Assembly (NCBI GenBank): GCA_963931925.1
Contig: OZ007569.1
Span: forward strand, 7,289,957-7,353,956
Direction of reading: 5' to 3'
DNA length: 64,000 nt
From: Onchidella celtica
Lineage: Eukaryota; Mollusca; Gastropoda; Systellommatophora; Onchidiidae
Below the pieces are notes generated by a model. That model worked only from the letters and a program-made list of their open reading frames with translations, did no database searches and was not told the origin of the DNA. The number at the start of each line of letters is the position of its first letter. Positions within the stretch are counted from its first letter, which is position 1. The position numbers were made by a program, and so were the translations under genes. Shown here piece by piece: positions 23,146 through 35,023 of the stretch.

Positions 23146-24566
23146 GTGCGCACTAGAGTCAGAGTCAGAACTCTTTCATTAAAAAATGTGCCAATTTCAG
23201 TCATATTGTTTAGGGAAAGAGTGTTGAGATGCGGGGAGGGAAGAAGGAAGACTAAAACGATAATAGTATTTTTTTTTTTTTTTTTACATCAAGTAGGGAA
23301 TCGAGAACACTAACACGTATACGGTAGTGAAGTCAGAAAACAGAATGTTTTCATGTCCACGTAAAGGCAGATCGGATAAATTCGGATAAATGCACGGCCA
23401 CTGGTTTAATGAGTCGTGTAACCAGCCACTTGGTCAGCCAAGGTTGTTGAACAACAAAAGCGAACCACATCAGACAAAGTTATTTTACACAACATTTGCA
23501 CCACTGTTTGAAATGCAACCAAAGAGCTTATAGTATACACTGCAGTTAGAAGGTTGCTCACAGGCATGTATACAGTAGAGCATCCCTTTCGGCATTTTGT
23601 TTTGGGCAAGCGTCTGCTGTAGTCATATTGGCTGCGACCCTGACGTCATTTCCTCCATTTTCACCTTCGTTTTGACGATTTCAACTACATCAAGCTGGCT
23701 CACACTTGCTTTGTCTATAAATGCAATAACAGACAAGTGAAAGGATCAGAGTTTACATTTCACTGGTAAGTACACGTCTATTAGAAGCCTATAAACATCG
23801 ATCTAGACTTAGAAATTTAGCATAGACGTGTAAGATGTAGGCCTAGAGAGCTGTGTGGGTAGATGAAGGCTTGGGCCTTAGAATGACACATATCATCCAG
23901 TGATACAAGTCAAAGCCTGAATGACCGAAATTGACATCGTATGGTCTTCCAGGTTTAGTATGTATTTAGTTAGAGTGCGCCCGCTTCTTACACTGGCACT
24001 ATTTAGTGCTACACAGCACGTTTGGCAAGCGAGTGCAGAAGTGAGGGTGAAGCCGCGAGGAGTACCATCAAACTTCATAAGTAGACCTTTATTCTCAAAT
24101 AAAACATTATTTGTAAAGGTTTAATTAGACAAAGGAGGGAGCACAGAGGAGATGCTGAATACCAAGCTTCTGTACTGTAGGCGTTCACTTTTGAGTGTAT
24201 TCTGGGAGTTGTCAACGCTTTATTAAGTTGCGTCAGTAAAGTGCGAAAATTGTATTCTCTTTTAAGCGGAGAAAAATTGGAAGTCATACGTGTGACGTCA
24301 CCTATTGTAAAACCTTTAGAATTTGAAAAGACCGTCTGCCTTGATAAACTATATACTTTTGTAAAAGGATTTTACTCACTTCTACATAAATCTACACTGA
24401 AAAATAATTTTCTGCTCAGACAAAAAAGAAAAAGCACCTCAGGCAAAGCTTCAAATGCATGCACATGTATTTCCATCCATCCGTTTTAAAGATATTGCCG
24501 ACTTTAATTGGTCACAAATTCTGGGACGCACTTTAGCAGGCTTTCACAGGTCAGGTAACAGAATTA
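23146..24566. other. Unassigned DNA, another CRE-like site
   Basis: Contains TGACGTCA-type sites at about 23640 and 24293, a T run at 23268-23285 and open frames of 60-82 codons with no motif. CAAAGAGCTTATAG occurs at 23519 as it does at 22180, and inverted near 25100, perhaps ends of another repeat family. No gene recognised. Confidence 0.4.
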
Positions 24567-24761
24567 GGGTAGCCACACAAAGGCCACCGAATTCTGTCAC
24601 CGAGCCACTAGGCGCTTTAGGTGAGAAGAATTGCACTATATAATTTCAACAACTGCACACAGAGCCCACCTAGGTTCGGTCCGTTTATGTAGTGTAATTC
24701 TTCTCACCTAAAGCGCCTAGTGGCTCGGTGACCGAATTCGGTGGCCTTTGTGTGGCTACCC
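24567..24761. mobile_element. 195-bp near-palindromic MITE, copy 1
   Basis: Arms of about 72 bp (GGGTAGCCACACAAAGGCCA... inverted at the right end) around a ~50-bp asymmetrical centre. Flanked by TTA on both sides (24564-24566, 24762-24764), the trinucleotide duplicated by PIF/Harbinger elements. Four copies in this window are all 195 bp long. Confidence 0.9.
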
Positions 24762-25438
24762 TTAATGTTCAGCCCACGTCACTGGTGTAATTACTAGTCT
24801 TTTTATTTGAAATTGTTTGATTTTGTCATCTTTATTAGGGGAGTGGGGAGGGGTGTGCAGGTGGCTTGTTTTTATTGTCCAGTGGATTTTCTTTGCGAAT
24901 TCAAGCTTTCAGAACTAGCGGCTGAAAGTTTTGACTCTCGCACCATCGTTTTGCGACACAATTAACGCAGAACATAGCTGGCCATTCTTCCCTTTTCCTT
25001 CCCATAAAAATGAGCAAGCACAGCTTGTCCCAAATCGTCTGGCATGTTTAACTTTCGATTCGGCACACTTCGAGAATCATGCGCAAGGTGAGAGTGTTCA
25101 ATAAGCTCTTTGGTGGACACTTATTGTTATGCTCAGTAGTAAACTGACAAAATATTTGATAAAAACACAGAAAATCCGCGAGGTCGCAGCACGACTTGGA
25201 AAAAGATTAAAAATTTATGGCAGAGAAGGAGAAATTTGAATTTTGTTTCAATTGTAGTTTTTTTTTTCTTTTTTTTTGTGAAAATTCTTGCATATCTTAA
25301 CTTGCGTTGTTGTTTTTCCTTCTGATTTCTGATTCGTTGTAATCTTTCTAGACCGTTTTTTTTGTGGGGCTTTGTAACCTACAACCTTTTCACTTTCTTT
25401 TTGGTCATATGAGATTGTGAATAAGAAAACCCGGCGTA
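24762..25438. other. Unassigned DNA with traces of repeat R
   Basis: AACACAGAAAATCCGCGAGG near 25163 and TTTGTAACCTACAACCTTTT near 25372 resemble parts of repeat R on opposite strands, so one or two degraded copies may lie here. A T run at 25258-25278. No gene. Confidence 0.4.
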
Positions 25439-25633
25439 GGGTAGCCACACAAAGGCCACCGAATTCGGTCACCGAGCCACTAGGCGCTTTAGGTGAGAAG
25501 AATTGCACTATGTAATTTCAACAACTGCACATAGAGCCCACCTAGATTCGGTCCGTTTATGTAGTGTAATTCTTCTCACCTAAAGCGCCTAGTGGTTCGG
25601 TGACCGAATTCGGTGGCCTTTATGTGGGTACCC
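25439..25633. mobile_element. 195-bp near-palindromic MITE, copy 2
   Basis: Same unit and orientation of the centre as copy 1, with a few changes including GGTACCC for GCTACCC at the right end. Flanked by TA (25437-25438, 25634-25635). Confidence 0.9.
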
Positions 25634-26452
25634 TAAGTCGGCAAAGCTGATTTTGAGAAAAACGGCTTTGAAGTGAAAATATTATGGGTCCGACACAAAC
25701 TTCTAACTTGGCTGTTGTTTAGGGGACCGTGGCATGTTACAGGGTAAACTGTAGATGAGCATTGAACACTACTCACTATGATCTCTATAACGGCTTTGTA
25801 ATTAGACTACGGTCTCCTAACAAGAATCATTCCAATATTACTTGGTCACTTAGCTATTGCCACTGTTAAATGCCTTTTTCTCAAAATCTTGTTTTATGGG
25901 GGTCACTGACTTCAATTTATCAGAAATGTCTTGTCTTTTATTATATATACAGAACTCAAAATGTCATGTTGCCGACTTAAGCCTCGTTTTCTCATGTACA
26001 CTCACATATTGTGCTCGGCAAGTTTGCAATGCAAACTGCATTGCCAAGTATGAAATCATTAAGATTACTTGTGAAACGATCATTGTACCAGCAGGCTGAA
26101 CGACTGCGTTTGCGTTTTCAACATTAATAAATTTGTTCTTACGTGTATATTGTCCCATGTACATAAAACCTGCTCGTTTTTGTTACTTTTAATATCAACT
26201 CCATATATATATTTTTACTGAAAAGCAGGTTGAGATTCTATGGTGAATATGAACATGCAAGGCACATAAGCACTGGTATATAGAGCGTGGCTCAGAGCTG
26301 AGTTAGGGCTGTAACGAGAGGAGAACTAATTTATAAAGGGATCATTCAAATTTTAAGACTGTCGCGTCTTCCTTTCTCCTCTACTTCCTTCATTCACCAA
26401 ATTTCAAGTTGTAGGTCGGCATTTGTGACGATTTGCTGGAAATTAATTTTAT
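25634..26452. other. Unassigned non-coding DNA
   Basis: No gene, repeat or unusual composition recognised. Open frames of 66-80 codons on both strands are without motifs. Confidence 0.45.
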
Positions 26453-26807
26453 TGCTCCTTCTGATTCAAAGTCAAAATTGGGCAAAAAGAAACGGTTGTA
26501 TTCTTCCACGCTTTTGGCGGACGGACGTGCTTTGGTGCTGCTAACGAAGCAAGAACTCGCAGCTAAGTAAACTGTTTCACTTCGTTCCTGTTGAAGTCTT
26601 TTTTTTTTTTTTTTCACTTGAAAAAGGCGAAAGCCGAAAGTTTTGTGTATTTTCTGTCTTCTCTTTAGTTTGCTTTGTATTGTTTGGGTTTTATTTCTCA
26701 CGCGGGGCTTCGCAACATACAACCTTTTCTTTTTGCCCAATTTTGACTTTGCTTATAGCCCTGCTGCGACCCCACAGTTTTTCTGTGGTTTTTATGCTCC
26801 TTCTGAT
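26453..26807 (+). mobile_element. Dispersed repeat R with 13-bp target duplication
   Basis: TGCTCCTTCTGAT stands at 26453-26465 and again at 26795-26807, bounding a 329-bp insert. From 26503 on it equals the copy in the mariner (20778-21066, reversed). In addition its first ~34 bases (26467-26500) are an inverted duplicate of its own 26715-26753, so this copy has a foldback 5' end. It ends CTGTGGTTTTTA. The duplication length indicates a retroposon; a tRNA or 5S head was not seen. Confidence 0.75.
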
Positions 26808-27219
26808 GTACTCAAACATCGTTAGGTTTTATTTTTTGAAATGGATCAATAAATCTTATTCTTAAATTCTACTCCCCCCCCCCCCCCCCAAAAAAAACAA
26901 CTCACAAAAACAAACAAACAAACAATGACAACACCAACAACAACGACGTCAGCAAAAACACTCAAAAAATAAAAAACCATAAACAACAAAACAAATTACC
27001 AAACATGAACCGAACGAAAAACACACACACACACACACACACAAAAAGCAAAATAATTAAAAAAAACCACGCACACACACACACATAATACGCAAACGGA
27101 ATAGAACTGAAAGTCGATCTTTAGAGTGTGAGTCGCACGCTGACAAGAACAACACGAAGCTGCATCTCCCTGTCCATCTTACTGGCCGTTTAACCTTCAC
27201 GTAAGACACACCTGTATTA
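26808..27219. other. Low-complexity non-coding DNA
   Basis: Contains a C16-type run (26874-26889), A-rich CAA/CAAA repeats and (CA)n tracts at 27021-27045 and 27069-27085. Confidence 0.55.
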
Positions 27220-27414
27220 GGGTAGCCACACAAAGGCCACCGAATTCGGTCACCGAGCCACAAGGCGCTTTAGGTGAGAAGAATTGCACTATATAAACGG
27301 ACCGAATCTAGGTGGGCTCTTTGTGCAGTTGTTGAAATTACATAGTGCAATTCTTCTCACCTAAAGCGCCTCGTGGCTCGGTGACCGAATTCGGTGGCCT
27401 TTGTGTGGCTACCC
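27220..27414. mobile_element. 195-bp near-palindromic MITE, copy 3 (reversed)
   Basis: Same length and arms, but the asymmetrical centre is inverted relative to copies 1, 2 and 4, showing insertion in the opposite direction. TTA on both sides (27217-27219, 27415-27417). Confidence 0.9.
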
Positions 27415-27750
27415 TTATTTTTACTTCAAAAAATTTCTGCCATTCACTAGAGTAGTTTGCCTGTAAACAAAGGGCTGTGTGTCACCTTTGCTCAATGGGA
27501 CACGTTCATGACATTTTCATTTTTTTCTTTTTGAAAAGTGCACAAAGAATAAACAAAAACATCGATCTCCCTGGCTGTGCATGTTGTGACGTGGCATTTA
27601 CTGTCACCAAACATCTTGTTGACAGGTAGAGAAAATTTATGGGCGTGGCATCCAGCACAATATTAGTATATTTTATAATAATATATTTTTTGTATTGGCG
27701 TTTCTATGCCCTGCTTATGCTTTTGGGATTGGGGCCCTTAATCAAAAGGT
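27415..27750. other. Unassigned non-coding DNA
   Basis: No gene or repeat recognised before the CATC/CTCA array begins. Confidence 0.45.
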
Positions 27751-28115
27751 CACCCATCCTTCCATCCATCTGTTCACTATTTGCTCCGCCCATCAATACA
27801 CTGTCCATTCAATCAACCATCCATCCATCTACACATCCATCCATCCATCCATCCATCCACTCACTCACTCACTCACTACTCACTCACTCACTCACTCACT
27901 CACTCACTCACTCACTCACTCAATCCACTCACTCACTCATTCACTCACACACTCGTCATCCATCCATCCATCCATCCACTCACTCACTCACTCACTCACT
28001 CACTCACTCACTCACTCACTCACTCACTCACTCACTCACTCACTCAATCACTCATTCACTCACTCACTCATTCACTCACTCACTCGTCATTCATCCATCC
28101 ATCCGTTCACCCACC
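27751..28115 (+). repeat. CATC / CTCA tetranucleotide array
   Basis: Alternating blocks of (CATC)n (27818-27857, 27958-27976, 28093-28105) and (CTCA)n (27858-27957, 27977-28085). Since four bases are not a multiple of three, all three frames stay open and give HSLTHSLTH- or HPSIHPSI-like peptides; these are artefacts. Confidence 0.9.
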
Positions 28116-29969
28116 GACTGACATAGACAGCTTGACCCCATCCCTGGTCGATTTCACTCACAAGAGAAATGTTTTCTGAAACAAGCCCGTGATATTCCTT
28201 AGGTTAGCTTGACACGAGACAGATCAGAGAAACCGAGTCACAAATTCTGTAGCTCCGCATCTCAATAATGCATGATGGAGGAGAAAGATGATTGTTCAAT
28301 CTCTAAAGTCCCTTCTTTTTAACGAAATTTATTGTTTTCCAAGAATCACATCGGCCCCGATTCCTGATTCCTAGTAACTGCTTCACCAACACATTAAACC
28401 TTTGTCAGTTTGAAATATAATGCACGTAACATTTTTGAAAGTGGGAATCCTCTATTTTCCATTACATTGCACCGAAAAAGCAAGCGTTTTGAATTATATG
28501 GAAATAATTCAATGTATAATAAAATGTCTGTGAGAAGCTCGATTTGTCCTGTAGCAGTGAAAGGTGAAATATGGAAATTGAAGGGGTTGGAGTAGTAGGG
28601 AGTCTGAGTGCCAATTTAACCCCCCCCCCCCAAACACACACACACATCACTCCCCAGTGTAATACAAGCGTTTCTACATTTCGTTATTCATATCACTGTT
28701 TCTTGGAACGAAAAGAGAACTGAAATCAAGAGGTAATACTGTAGTCGAAGACGAAGCCTGTTTACACCAAATATTATTTTGATCAGTCTAGATATAATAT
28801 ACAAACTAGGCGTTACACACAAGAGCCTTACTTAACTCTACGAATCTTTGACGGGTTTGTTACAGTTGGCGTCACAGAACTTGTGCTCGATCCTACGGAA
28901 TTTTGACTTTTATTTCGTCTTATGCCGAAATTCCCAAGGCCCTGCCAGAGAGTATAGATGTATAGAGAGATCTCACCTCCGCCAAATTGCGAAACTAGGT
29001 CGCTGCGGTAAACACGAAACTGAAGAATTGAAAGAGACCTTCTTCACCGAAGATAGTGTACATATCTGTTCACTGTGGTTTGTTCATATTTTTGGGCTCA
29101 CTGAAACTATTTACAACCGTTTGTATCCTCTTACGAACCGTGGAAATGCACAAACGGATATTGTTTACCGTAGCGATCTACTTTCCGCTCCATGCTAACA
29201 ATGGTTTCGCAGAGCCTCCCGTGTCTCGCAGTGCAATTTGACCAATAGTGAACCCTCTCTCTCTATTTATACATATACTCTTTGGCTCTGCTAAGAGTTT
29301 CAATTCATCTTTTGGATTACAGCCAATTTTTGCGATTGCACACGCTCAACGCCTGGCCAAAAAAAACAAATCTTTGCAAAAAATGGACTTGCTCAGCCGC
29401 CGTGCACTGGAATGGGGGTGGGGGTGGATGCTCTGCGGTCAACATCACAATTCCGGGTGACATAGGTGAAATAAAGCAATTAGGCCGAACCTGACATGAT
29501 TCTGAAACAATTGGCTCTGACTGAGATCTCTGAAAAGAACGAGAATTCACCTAGGACTCGCTGGCTAACAAGGTTAATTGATCACTGGAACTGTCCAGTG
29601 TACAAAGTGTTAATATGGACAAGTGAAACACTCTCTGAGGGCTCACGCTGCAGTCGGAACCAGTCTGGAGTTTTTAGAATTATAATTGTCACCTGTTTTG
29701 TGTAGCTGAATTTTTTTGCTCTCATTTCTTTTGTTCAGTAAATACCCCCGGTCAATCTGAACGTCCTCGTAATGACATGCAATTGGGTGGGGCATTTGTA
29801 GTGGATGTGTGCCATTCTTCTGAATTCCCTTATATCCTTTGACAAGCCCAGCGCACAGGAGACTGCACATGTATTTGGCATGCATTCAATTTGGCGCAAT
29901 TTCCTCGCCAAGAAGTGAGTGCATGATGCCCTGCTGTGCATTGTACAAGGTTTGAAGCAAGCAAATTAT

Positions 29970-29970
<1 letters not shown>
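28116..29970. other. Unassigned non-coding DNA
   Basis: A C run with (AC)n at 28620-28646 and a G-rich patch at 29412. Several open frames up to 116 codons (28848-29198) lack motifs and splice context; I do not call them genes. Confidence 0.4.
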
Positions 29971-30057
<87 letters not shown>

Positions 30058-30075
30058 ACAGCTTTATTCAAGGCA
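29971..30075 (-). repeat. (GA)n tract next to a retroposon-like tail
   Basis: About 84 bases of (GA)n (29971-30054) adjoin ACACAGCTTTATTCAAGGCA, which on the minus strand reads as TGCCTTGAATAAAGCTGTGT followed by (CT)n. AATAAAG before a repeat tract suggests the 3' tail of a short retroposon. The same arrangement is seen near 40490 and, more weakly, at 39424. Confidence 0.6.
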
Positions 30076-31556
30076 ATGTCGGGCATCTGTGTATAGAGTG
30101 TATTAAAATATAATTATGACGGTGTAAACGCTTTATTCATCCTCAACAATAAAGAGATCTCTGTGTGTACAAAACAGGGAATTGTGTGCACATGTCAAAC
30201 CATAAAGGGTTTAATGACACATGTGCATCATTTATTGTGTACACATGCTCATCTATGGATGGAAACGACTTTATTCACTGGAGTGCGAAAATAACTGGGC
30301 AGAGACGGGTGGTTTGTGGATCGGAAGACTGGTTGGCATGAAGAAACTTCAAACGGATAACTCGATGACGTCAGCCACCGTTTTGTCCCTGGGACTATGG
30401 TCTGGTTTTCCTCTGTTCAGCTTCGGGGGGGGGGGGGGGAGTGTCCATGAAGTACGTGGGATCGATTTGGGTGTTCATTGCCCCCCCCCCCCCCTCCTCA
30501 ATGTAGGATTTCATACATTTGGTATCACACACACTCCCCCCCCCCCTCTTCTTTGTATGACGAGGGTAAGGCCAGTAGATTGGCGAATGTTTATTATTAT
30601 TATTCCTTGATATTCAAGTCATATTTTGCATGCATGAATTATTTGACAGTTTCATTGTATACATTTACAACCTTTATTCAATTTACTAGTAATTTTAATG
30701 CAAAACACCATAACTGAATAGAGTGCGTGTGCTCCTTAGATCCCCCCCCCACCACCCCAACATACACACGTTTACGTTTTCATACTGCGGGGGCAATCCC
30801 CCCTGACCCTCCCTTCCCCCGACTTCCGAGCGCACGTACAATAGTTTATAGATGGCCCCTGTGTAGGAAAATCCCTGACCAATTCATGAAAGCTGGAGCT
30901 GGCGAGAGTCCAGTTGATTTCAATGCCCACGACTACAACTAGCCCTCTGTTGCAATTGATTGTGTCTGTCCGTTCATGTGTGCCTATTACTGTGTCTGCC
31001 TTCCTGTGTCCATCTGATCATTGAACTGTCGCCCGAAGCTCTTCTGCTTTTGTGTAAATAAAACTGCTCTTTGCTTGTTCTCTCGTTCTCACTCTTTACC
31101 TCATCTCTTCCATTTCTTCCTTTTCTGTTAGCGAACCGGTATGGGTTCGTTTCGCTTAATAATAATAATAATGTATAGCATTTATATAGCGCATATCCAT
31201 TTAAAATGCTCTATGCGCTTTACAGAAACAACACGTCAACCACAGAGCAGAATGGAGCTGCCTGCGAAGCGCTCAACACACTGCACTGCTTCTTTCTCTC
31301 TCCCTGTCTCGCTCACTCTCTCTCTGTATCTCTCTCTATCTCAGAGCAAATTGTAACGCAGCCTGTTAGGCGCAGTTCACAACTCGCAGCAGTTCACAAC
31401 TCACAGCAGTTCACAACTCACAGCAGTTCACACAACACACAACTCAAATAATATTTGAATATTTATTAATAACAATATATATATGATTTTGTTGTTGCTG
31501 GTGTTGGGGGGGGGGGGGGTGATATGGATAAATTTTAATCTATTAATTTCAATTTT
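30076..31556. other. Unassigned DNA, many G/C runs
   Basis: G13 at 30426-30438, C14 at 30480-30494, C10 at 30537-30546, C9 near 30741, G14 at 31505-31519, a (TAA)n at 31160, and a short tandem CAGTTCACAACTCA repeat at 31374-31432. No gene. Confidence 0.5.
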
Positions 31557-31802
31557 CAATTTTGCCCGGGCAGCGGCCTTCCGGCCTGCTCTTTACGATT
31601 TCCAACTGCCAATGTATCTTTAACGTGCGCAACGTGCACACGGGCCCTCCGAATTTTTTCATCCTTATCCGAGAAGACTAGGTACTCGATCCTACCCCCC
31701 AATAGGACCAGGGACTTGAAAATATGAGAAAAATCCAATTTCCAACATGCCTGCACTTGGCCAGAGAGGCGAGCACCTTGCCTCTAGACCACCTTGTCCC
31801 CG
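31557..31802 (-). mobile_element. tRNA-derived SINE, copy 2
   Basis: Core nearly the same as at 10709-10966 and 49730-50206 (minus strand here: CAAGGTGGTCTAGAGGCAAG at the head, A-box-like). The B-box segment is deleted between the head and CAGGCATGTTGG, so this copy could not be transcribed from its own promoter. Confidence 0.75.
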
Positions 31803-31917
31803 CTTGACGTCACGGAATGTGTGTTCCTGCGACATTTTGAGTTTCTTTTCGGGTCTTTCGTCGGATTTTCCAAAGCCATTAATTTGTTCTCCGAAGAGTC
31901 TCGATTCTTCTTTGGCT

Positions 31918-32218
31918 GTTGTTATAAAAGCACGTACGCACTCCAAGCGTTTTACATTAGTAGCGCGTACGCATACATACCTATCCCAAACCCGGTCCCT
32001 ATCCTTAACCCTAAATCTTATCGAATCCCTAACCCAGCCCCCTTACCCTTTCAACCAAAAAACAGGAGGAAAAGAAAAAGAAAATCTAAAAGAATAATTA
32101 ATTAAGGTTGTTGTTAGGAGTATTTCGGGAGGAGCTCTCAAGCTCTGGAGTCAGAAAAGGCTTCAAAATACGTACCCCTAGCGCAAAATAGTTGGGGGAC
32201 GTACGCACTTGTAACAAC
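31918..32218. mobile_element. MITE family M, copy 2
   Basis: About 301 bp, termini GTTGTTAT and GTAACAAC, with the shared interior (AATAATTAATTAAGGTTGTT) and the right-end AATACGTACCCCTAGCGCAA. It shows the uninterrupted form at the place where the P-element sits in copy 1 (TACCTATCCCAAACCC), so it serves as an empty-site comparison. Confidence 0.85.
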
Positions 32219-32836
32219 ATTCTTGTTCTATAAGGATTACAGCATAATCTTTGCAAATGTGCATGGTCAGCGGCCGTGCTCTGAGGATGTCTGTCTGTCT
32301 GTCTGCCAGTACATCCGTCCATTTGACTGTCTGGCTTTGTCTGCCCGTCCGTCCATATGTCTGTCTAGTTGTCCGTCTGTCTGTTTCTCATCTGTTCGTC
32401 CCTCCTGCCATGTGTCTGTCTGTCTGTCTGTCTGTCTATTTATATAACCGATATCTTTATCCGTTGATAAAACAATCCTAGAAAAATGACCAAGCTAACT
32501 GAGAGTTTGCCAGTAATGTCAGGTGAGAACCCATTGGTCCACAGTAACATGAAACACTAGTAGACATCTGTTGCCCCCGGAGATCGCATGTATTTCGATA
32601 CAGTTAACTGGCACCCTGTTAGTGTTAGATACCTGAGGGATCGCAAAACTACACGAGCATAATCTGCATCGTCCATGACCGGGTTCGTACGTGTTTTCCC
32701 CTGAAATGATGACCAATATGTAATGGTACAGAATAGATGACTGGTGATGGTAAATGGCAGATTGGGATGAGTTGGCGTGATCGACGTGGAGTGAAGAAAG
32801 AAGATGGAGAAAGGACTATGACATGCAGATATAGGA
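32219..32836. repeat. (TCTG)n-rich region and flanking DNA
   Basis: Degenerate TCTG/TCCG repeats at about 32288-32440 produce cysteine- and valine-rich false frames. The rest is unassigned. Confidence 0.6.
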
Positions 32837-33398
<562 letters not shown>

Positions 33399-34076
33399 CT
33401 TTTCATTTAACATAACATAACATGAACAGCATTGTTTACCATATGCCACATACGCCATTACTGAACACTGAAACAGTAATAATCGAAATCTTTGTATAAT
33501 AATTATTAGATATTATAATTTCTTGGTCACATCTAATTATTTCTCTGTTTTACATTTTAATACTCTGGGCTACTTCAGATCTATTGGCAGTTTCCTAGTG
33601 GTAGCAGAAGACGTTTATGATCTGTTCCTTCTCTAGTGGACTGGCTATCAGAAGATTCAGACTATACATTCTGTAGGGGCAGACAGTTTTCGAAAACTGA
33701 TATGTCAAATCGATCTCTCGACACGAGACAGGAAAGAGAAAGAAGAAAAAAAAATAGTGTAGCCCTAAATTGCCCGCCCCTCCCCCCCCCCCCCCGCCGC
33801 CTCCCACGAGCCCATGTCCAAACTCAATTGCCTGTCCTTCCTTACCCAGGGGCAGAACCAGGTTATGAAGCTGGGGGGGGGGGGCGTATGAAAAGATGGG
33901 CAAGCACATAAAAAAGCGCCAGGGCACATACCAAAAACATGTAGTTTTATATATTTTTTAGATTTATTCGCTCTACATTTTTATTTTGCACTTTAAATAA
34001 TACACGAGGAAGATACCGATTTTTAAAGGAAGTACATCATTGTTATATTGTATTAAGAAATCGAAACATCGTATCA
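33399..34076. other. Unassigned DNA with C and G runs
   Basis: C12-type run at 33782-33795 and G12 at 33872-33883. No gene recognised. Confidence 0.45.
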
Positions 34077-34292
34077 AAGGAAGTACATCATCGTTATTTT
34101 TTGTATATAAAAATGAAAACAAGGAAGCTACCATCGTTATTTTGTATATAAAAATGAAAACAAGGAAGCTACCATCGTTATTTTTTGTATATAAAAATGA
34201 AAAACAAAGAAGCTACCATCGTTATTTTTTGTATATAAAAATGAAAAACAAAGAAGCTACCATCGTTATTTTTTGTATATAAAAATGGAAAC
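34077..34292 (+). repeat. Tandem repeat, ~45-50-bp unit, five copies
   Basis: GAAGCTACCATCGTTATTTT followed by TTGTATATAAAAATGAAAAC repeats head to tail about five times with small length changes. It ends ~50 bases left of the next TIR element. The overlapping frame with YIKMKNKEATIVI-like repeats is a by-product. Confidence 0.85.
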
Positions 34293-34343
34293 ATAAGGAA
34301 GGTAACGTCAAAAAGGAAGTTCATCATCGTCATTTTGTATATT

Positions 34344-35023
34344 ATGTTACCGGCAGAGTATGAAATCAGGCATTCAAGAGAATGCCGAACTGGAGACGGC
34401 AAAGTATGAAGTATTTAATATTATACACATTGCCTAGGCATCCTGTAGAATGTCAAAGACAACCAGGCAAACTATAGGGCCTACAATTTTTCCACCAGTA
34501 ATAGTCCTGTGACCTTCGACACACGCTTGAATCGTCATTTCCGTGTTAGCTTAAAAGAAAAAAAAAACTGTTCATGATTGTATCTTCATACTCTGCTTTA
34601 ATAGTTAATTCACCTGCAACAAGTGTATCAATATCTTATTTATTTCATTATAAGAAGTTGTCGTACGTTCTAGCTTCATGCTGGTTTTTTGCTTGACATA
34701 ATTCCACGATTGTGTTTTCATACTCTGCTTAATAATTCATCTGCAACAAGTGAACCAGTATATTTAATGTAATATTAGGATCTTGTACTTTTTTTTTTGG
34801 TAGTTTTTGTTTGATTTTCAACATTTTTTTTTTTTCAATTAACCAACAGAAAGAAACATTTTCATGGTTGTTATTTCATACATTGCCTAGACCATGCTCG
34901 TCGTTCTATATAATGCCTTGGCACACAATGTAACAAATCAAAATAATAACTCTATTTCATACTTTATCTAATTTGTCTCGGCATTCTATAGAATGCCTGA
35001 ATTTCATACTTTGCCCGTAACAT
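34344..35023. mobile_element. 680-bp TIR element with palindromic ends
   Basis: The arms at 34344-34388 (ATGTTACCGGCAGAGTATGA...) and 34979-35023 match in inverse orientation over about 45 bases with a few changes. The right arm contains the perfect palindrome GGCATTCTATAGAATGCC. Internally TTCATACTCTGCTTAA and CACCTGCAACAAGTG-like words recur at about 34588-34630 and 34717-34752. No coding frame; superfamily unknown; target duplication unclear in the TA-rich flanks. Confidence 0.75.

Noticed and set aside
27639-28179. Three overlapping frames of 130-160 codons with HSLTHSLTH repeats
   Set aside because: A tetranucleotide array open in all three frames; a simple-repeat artefact.
34077-34292. 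CRISPR-like regular repeats
   Set aside because: Head-to-tail minisatellite without unique spacers, in animal DNA.
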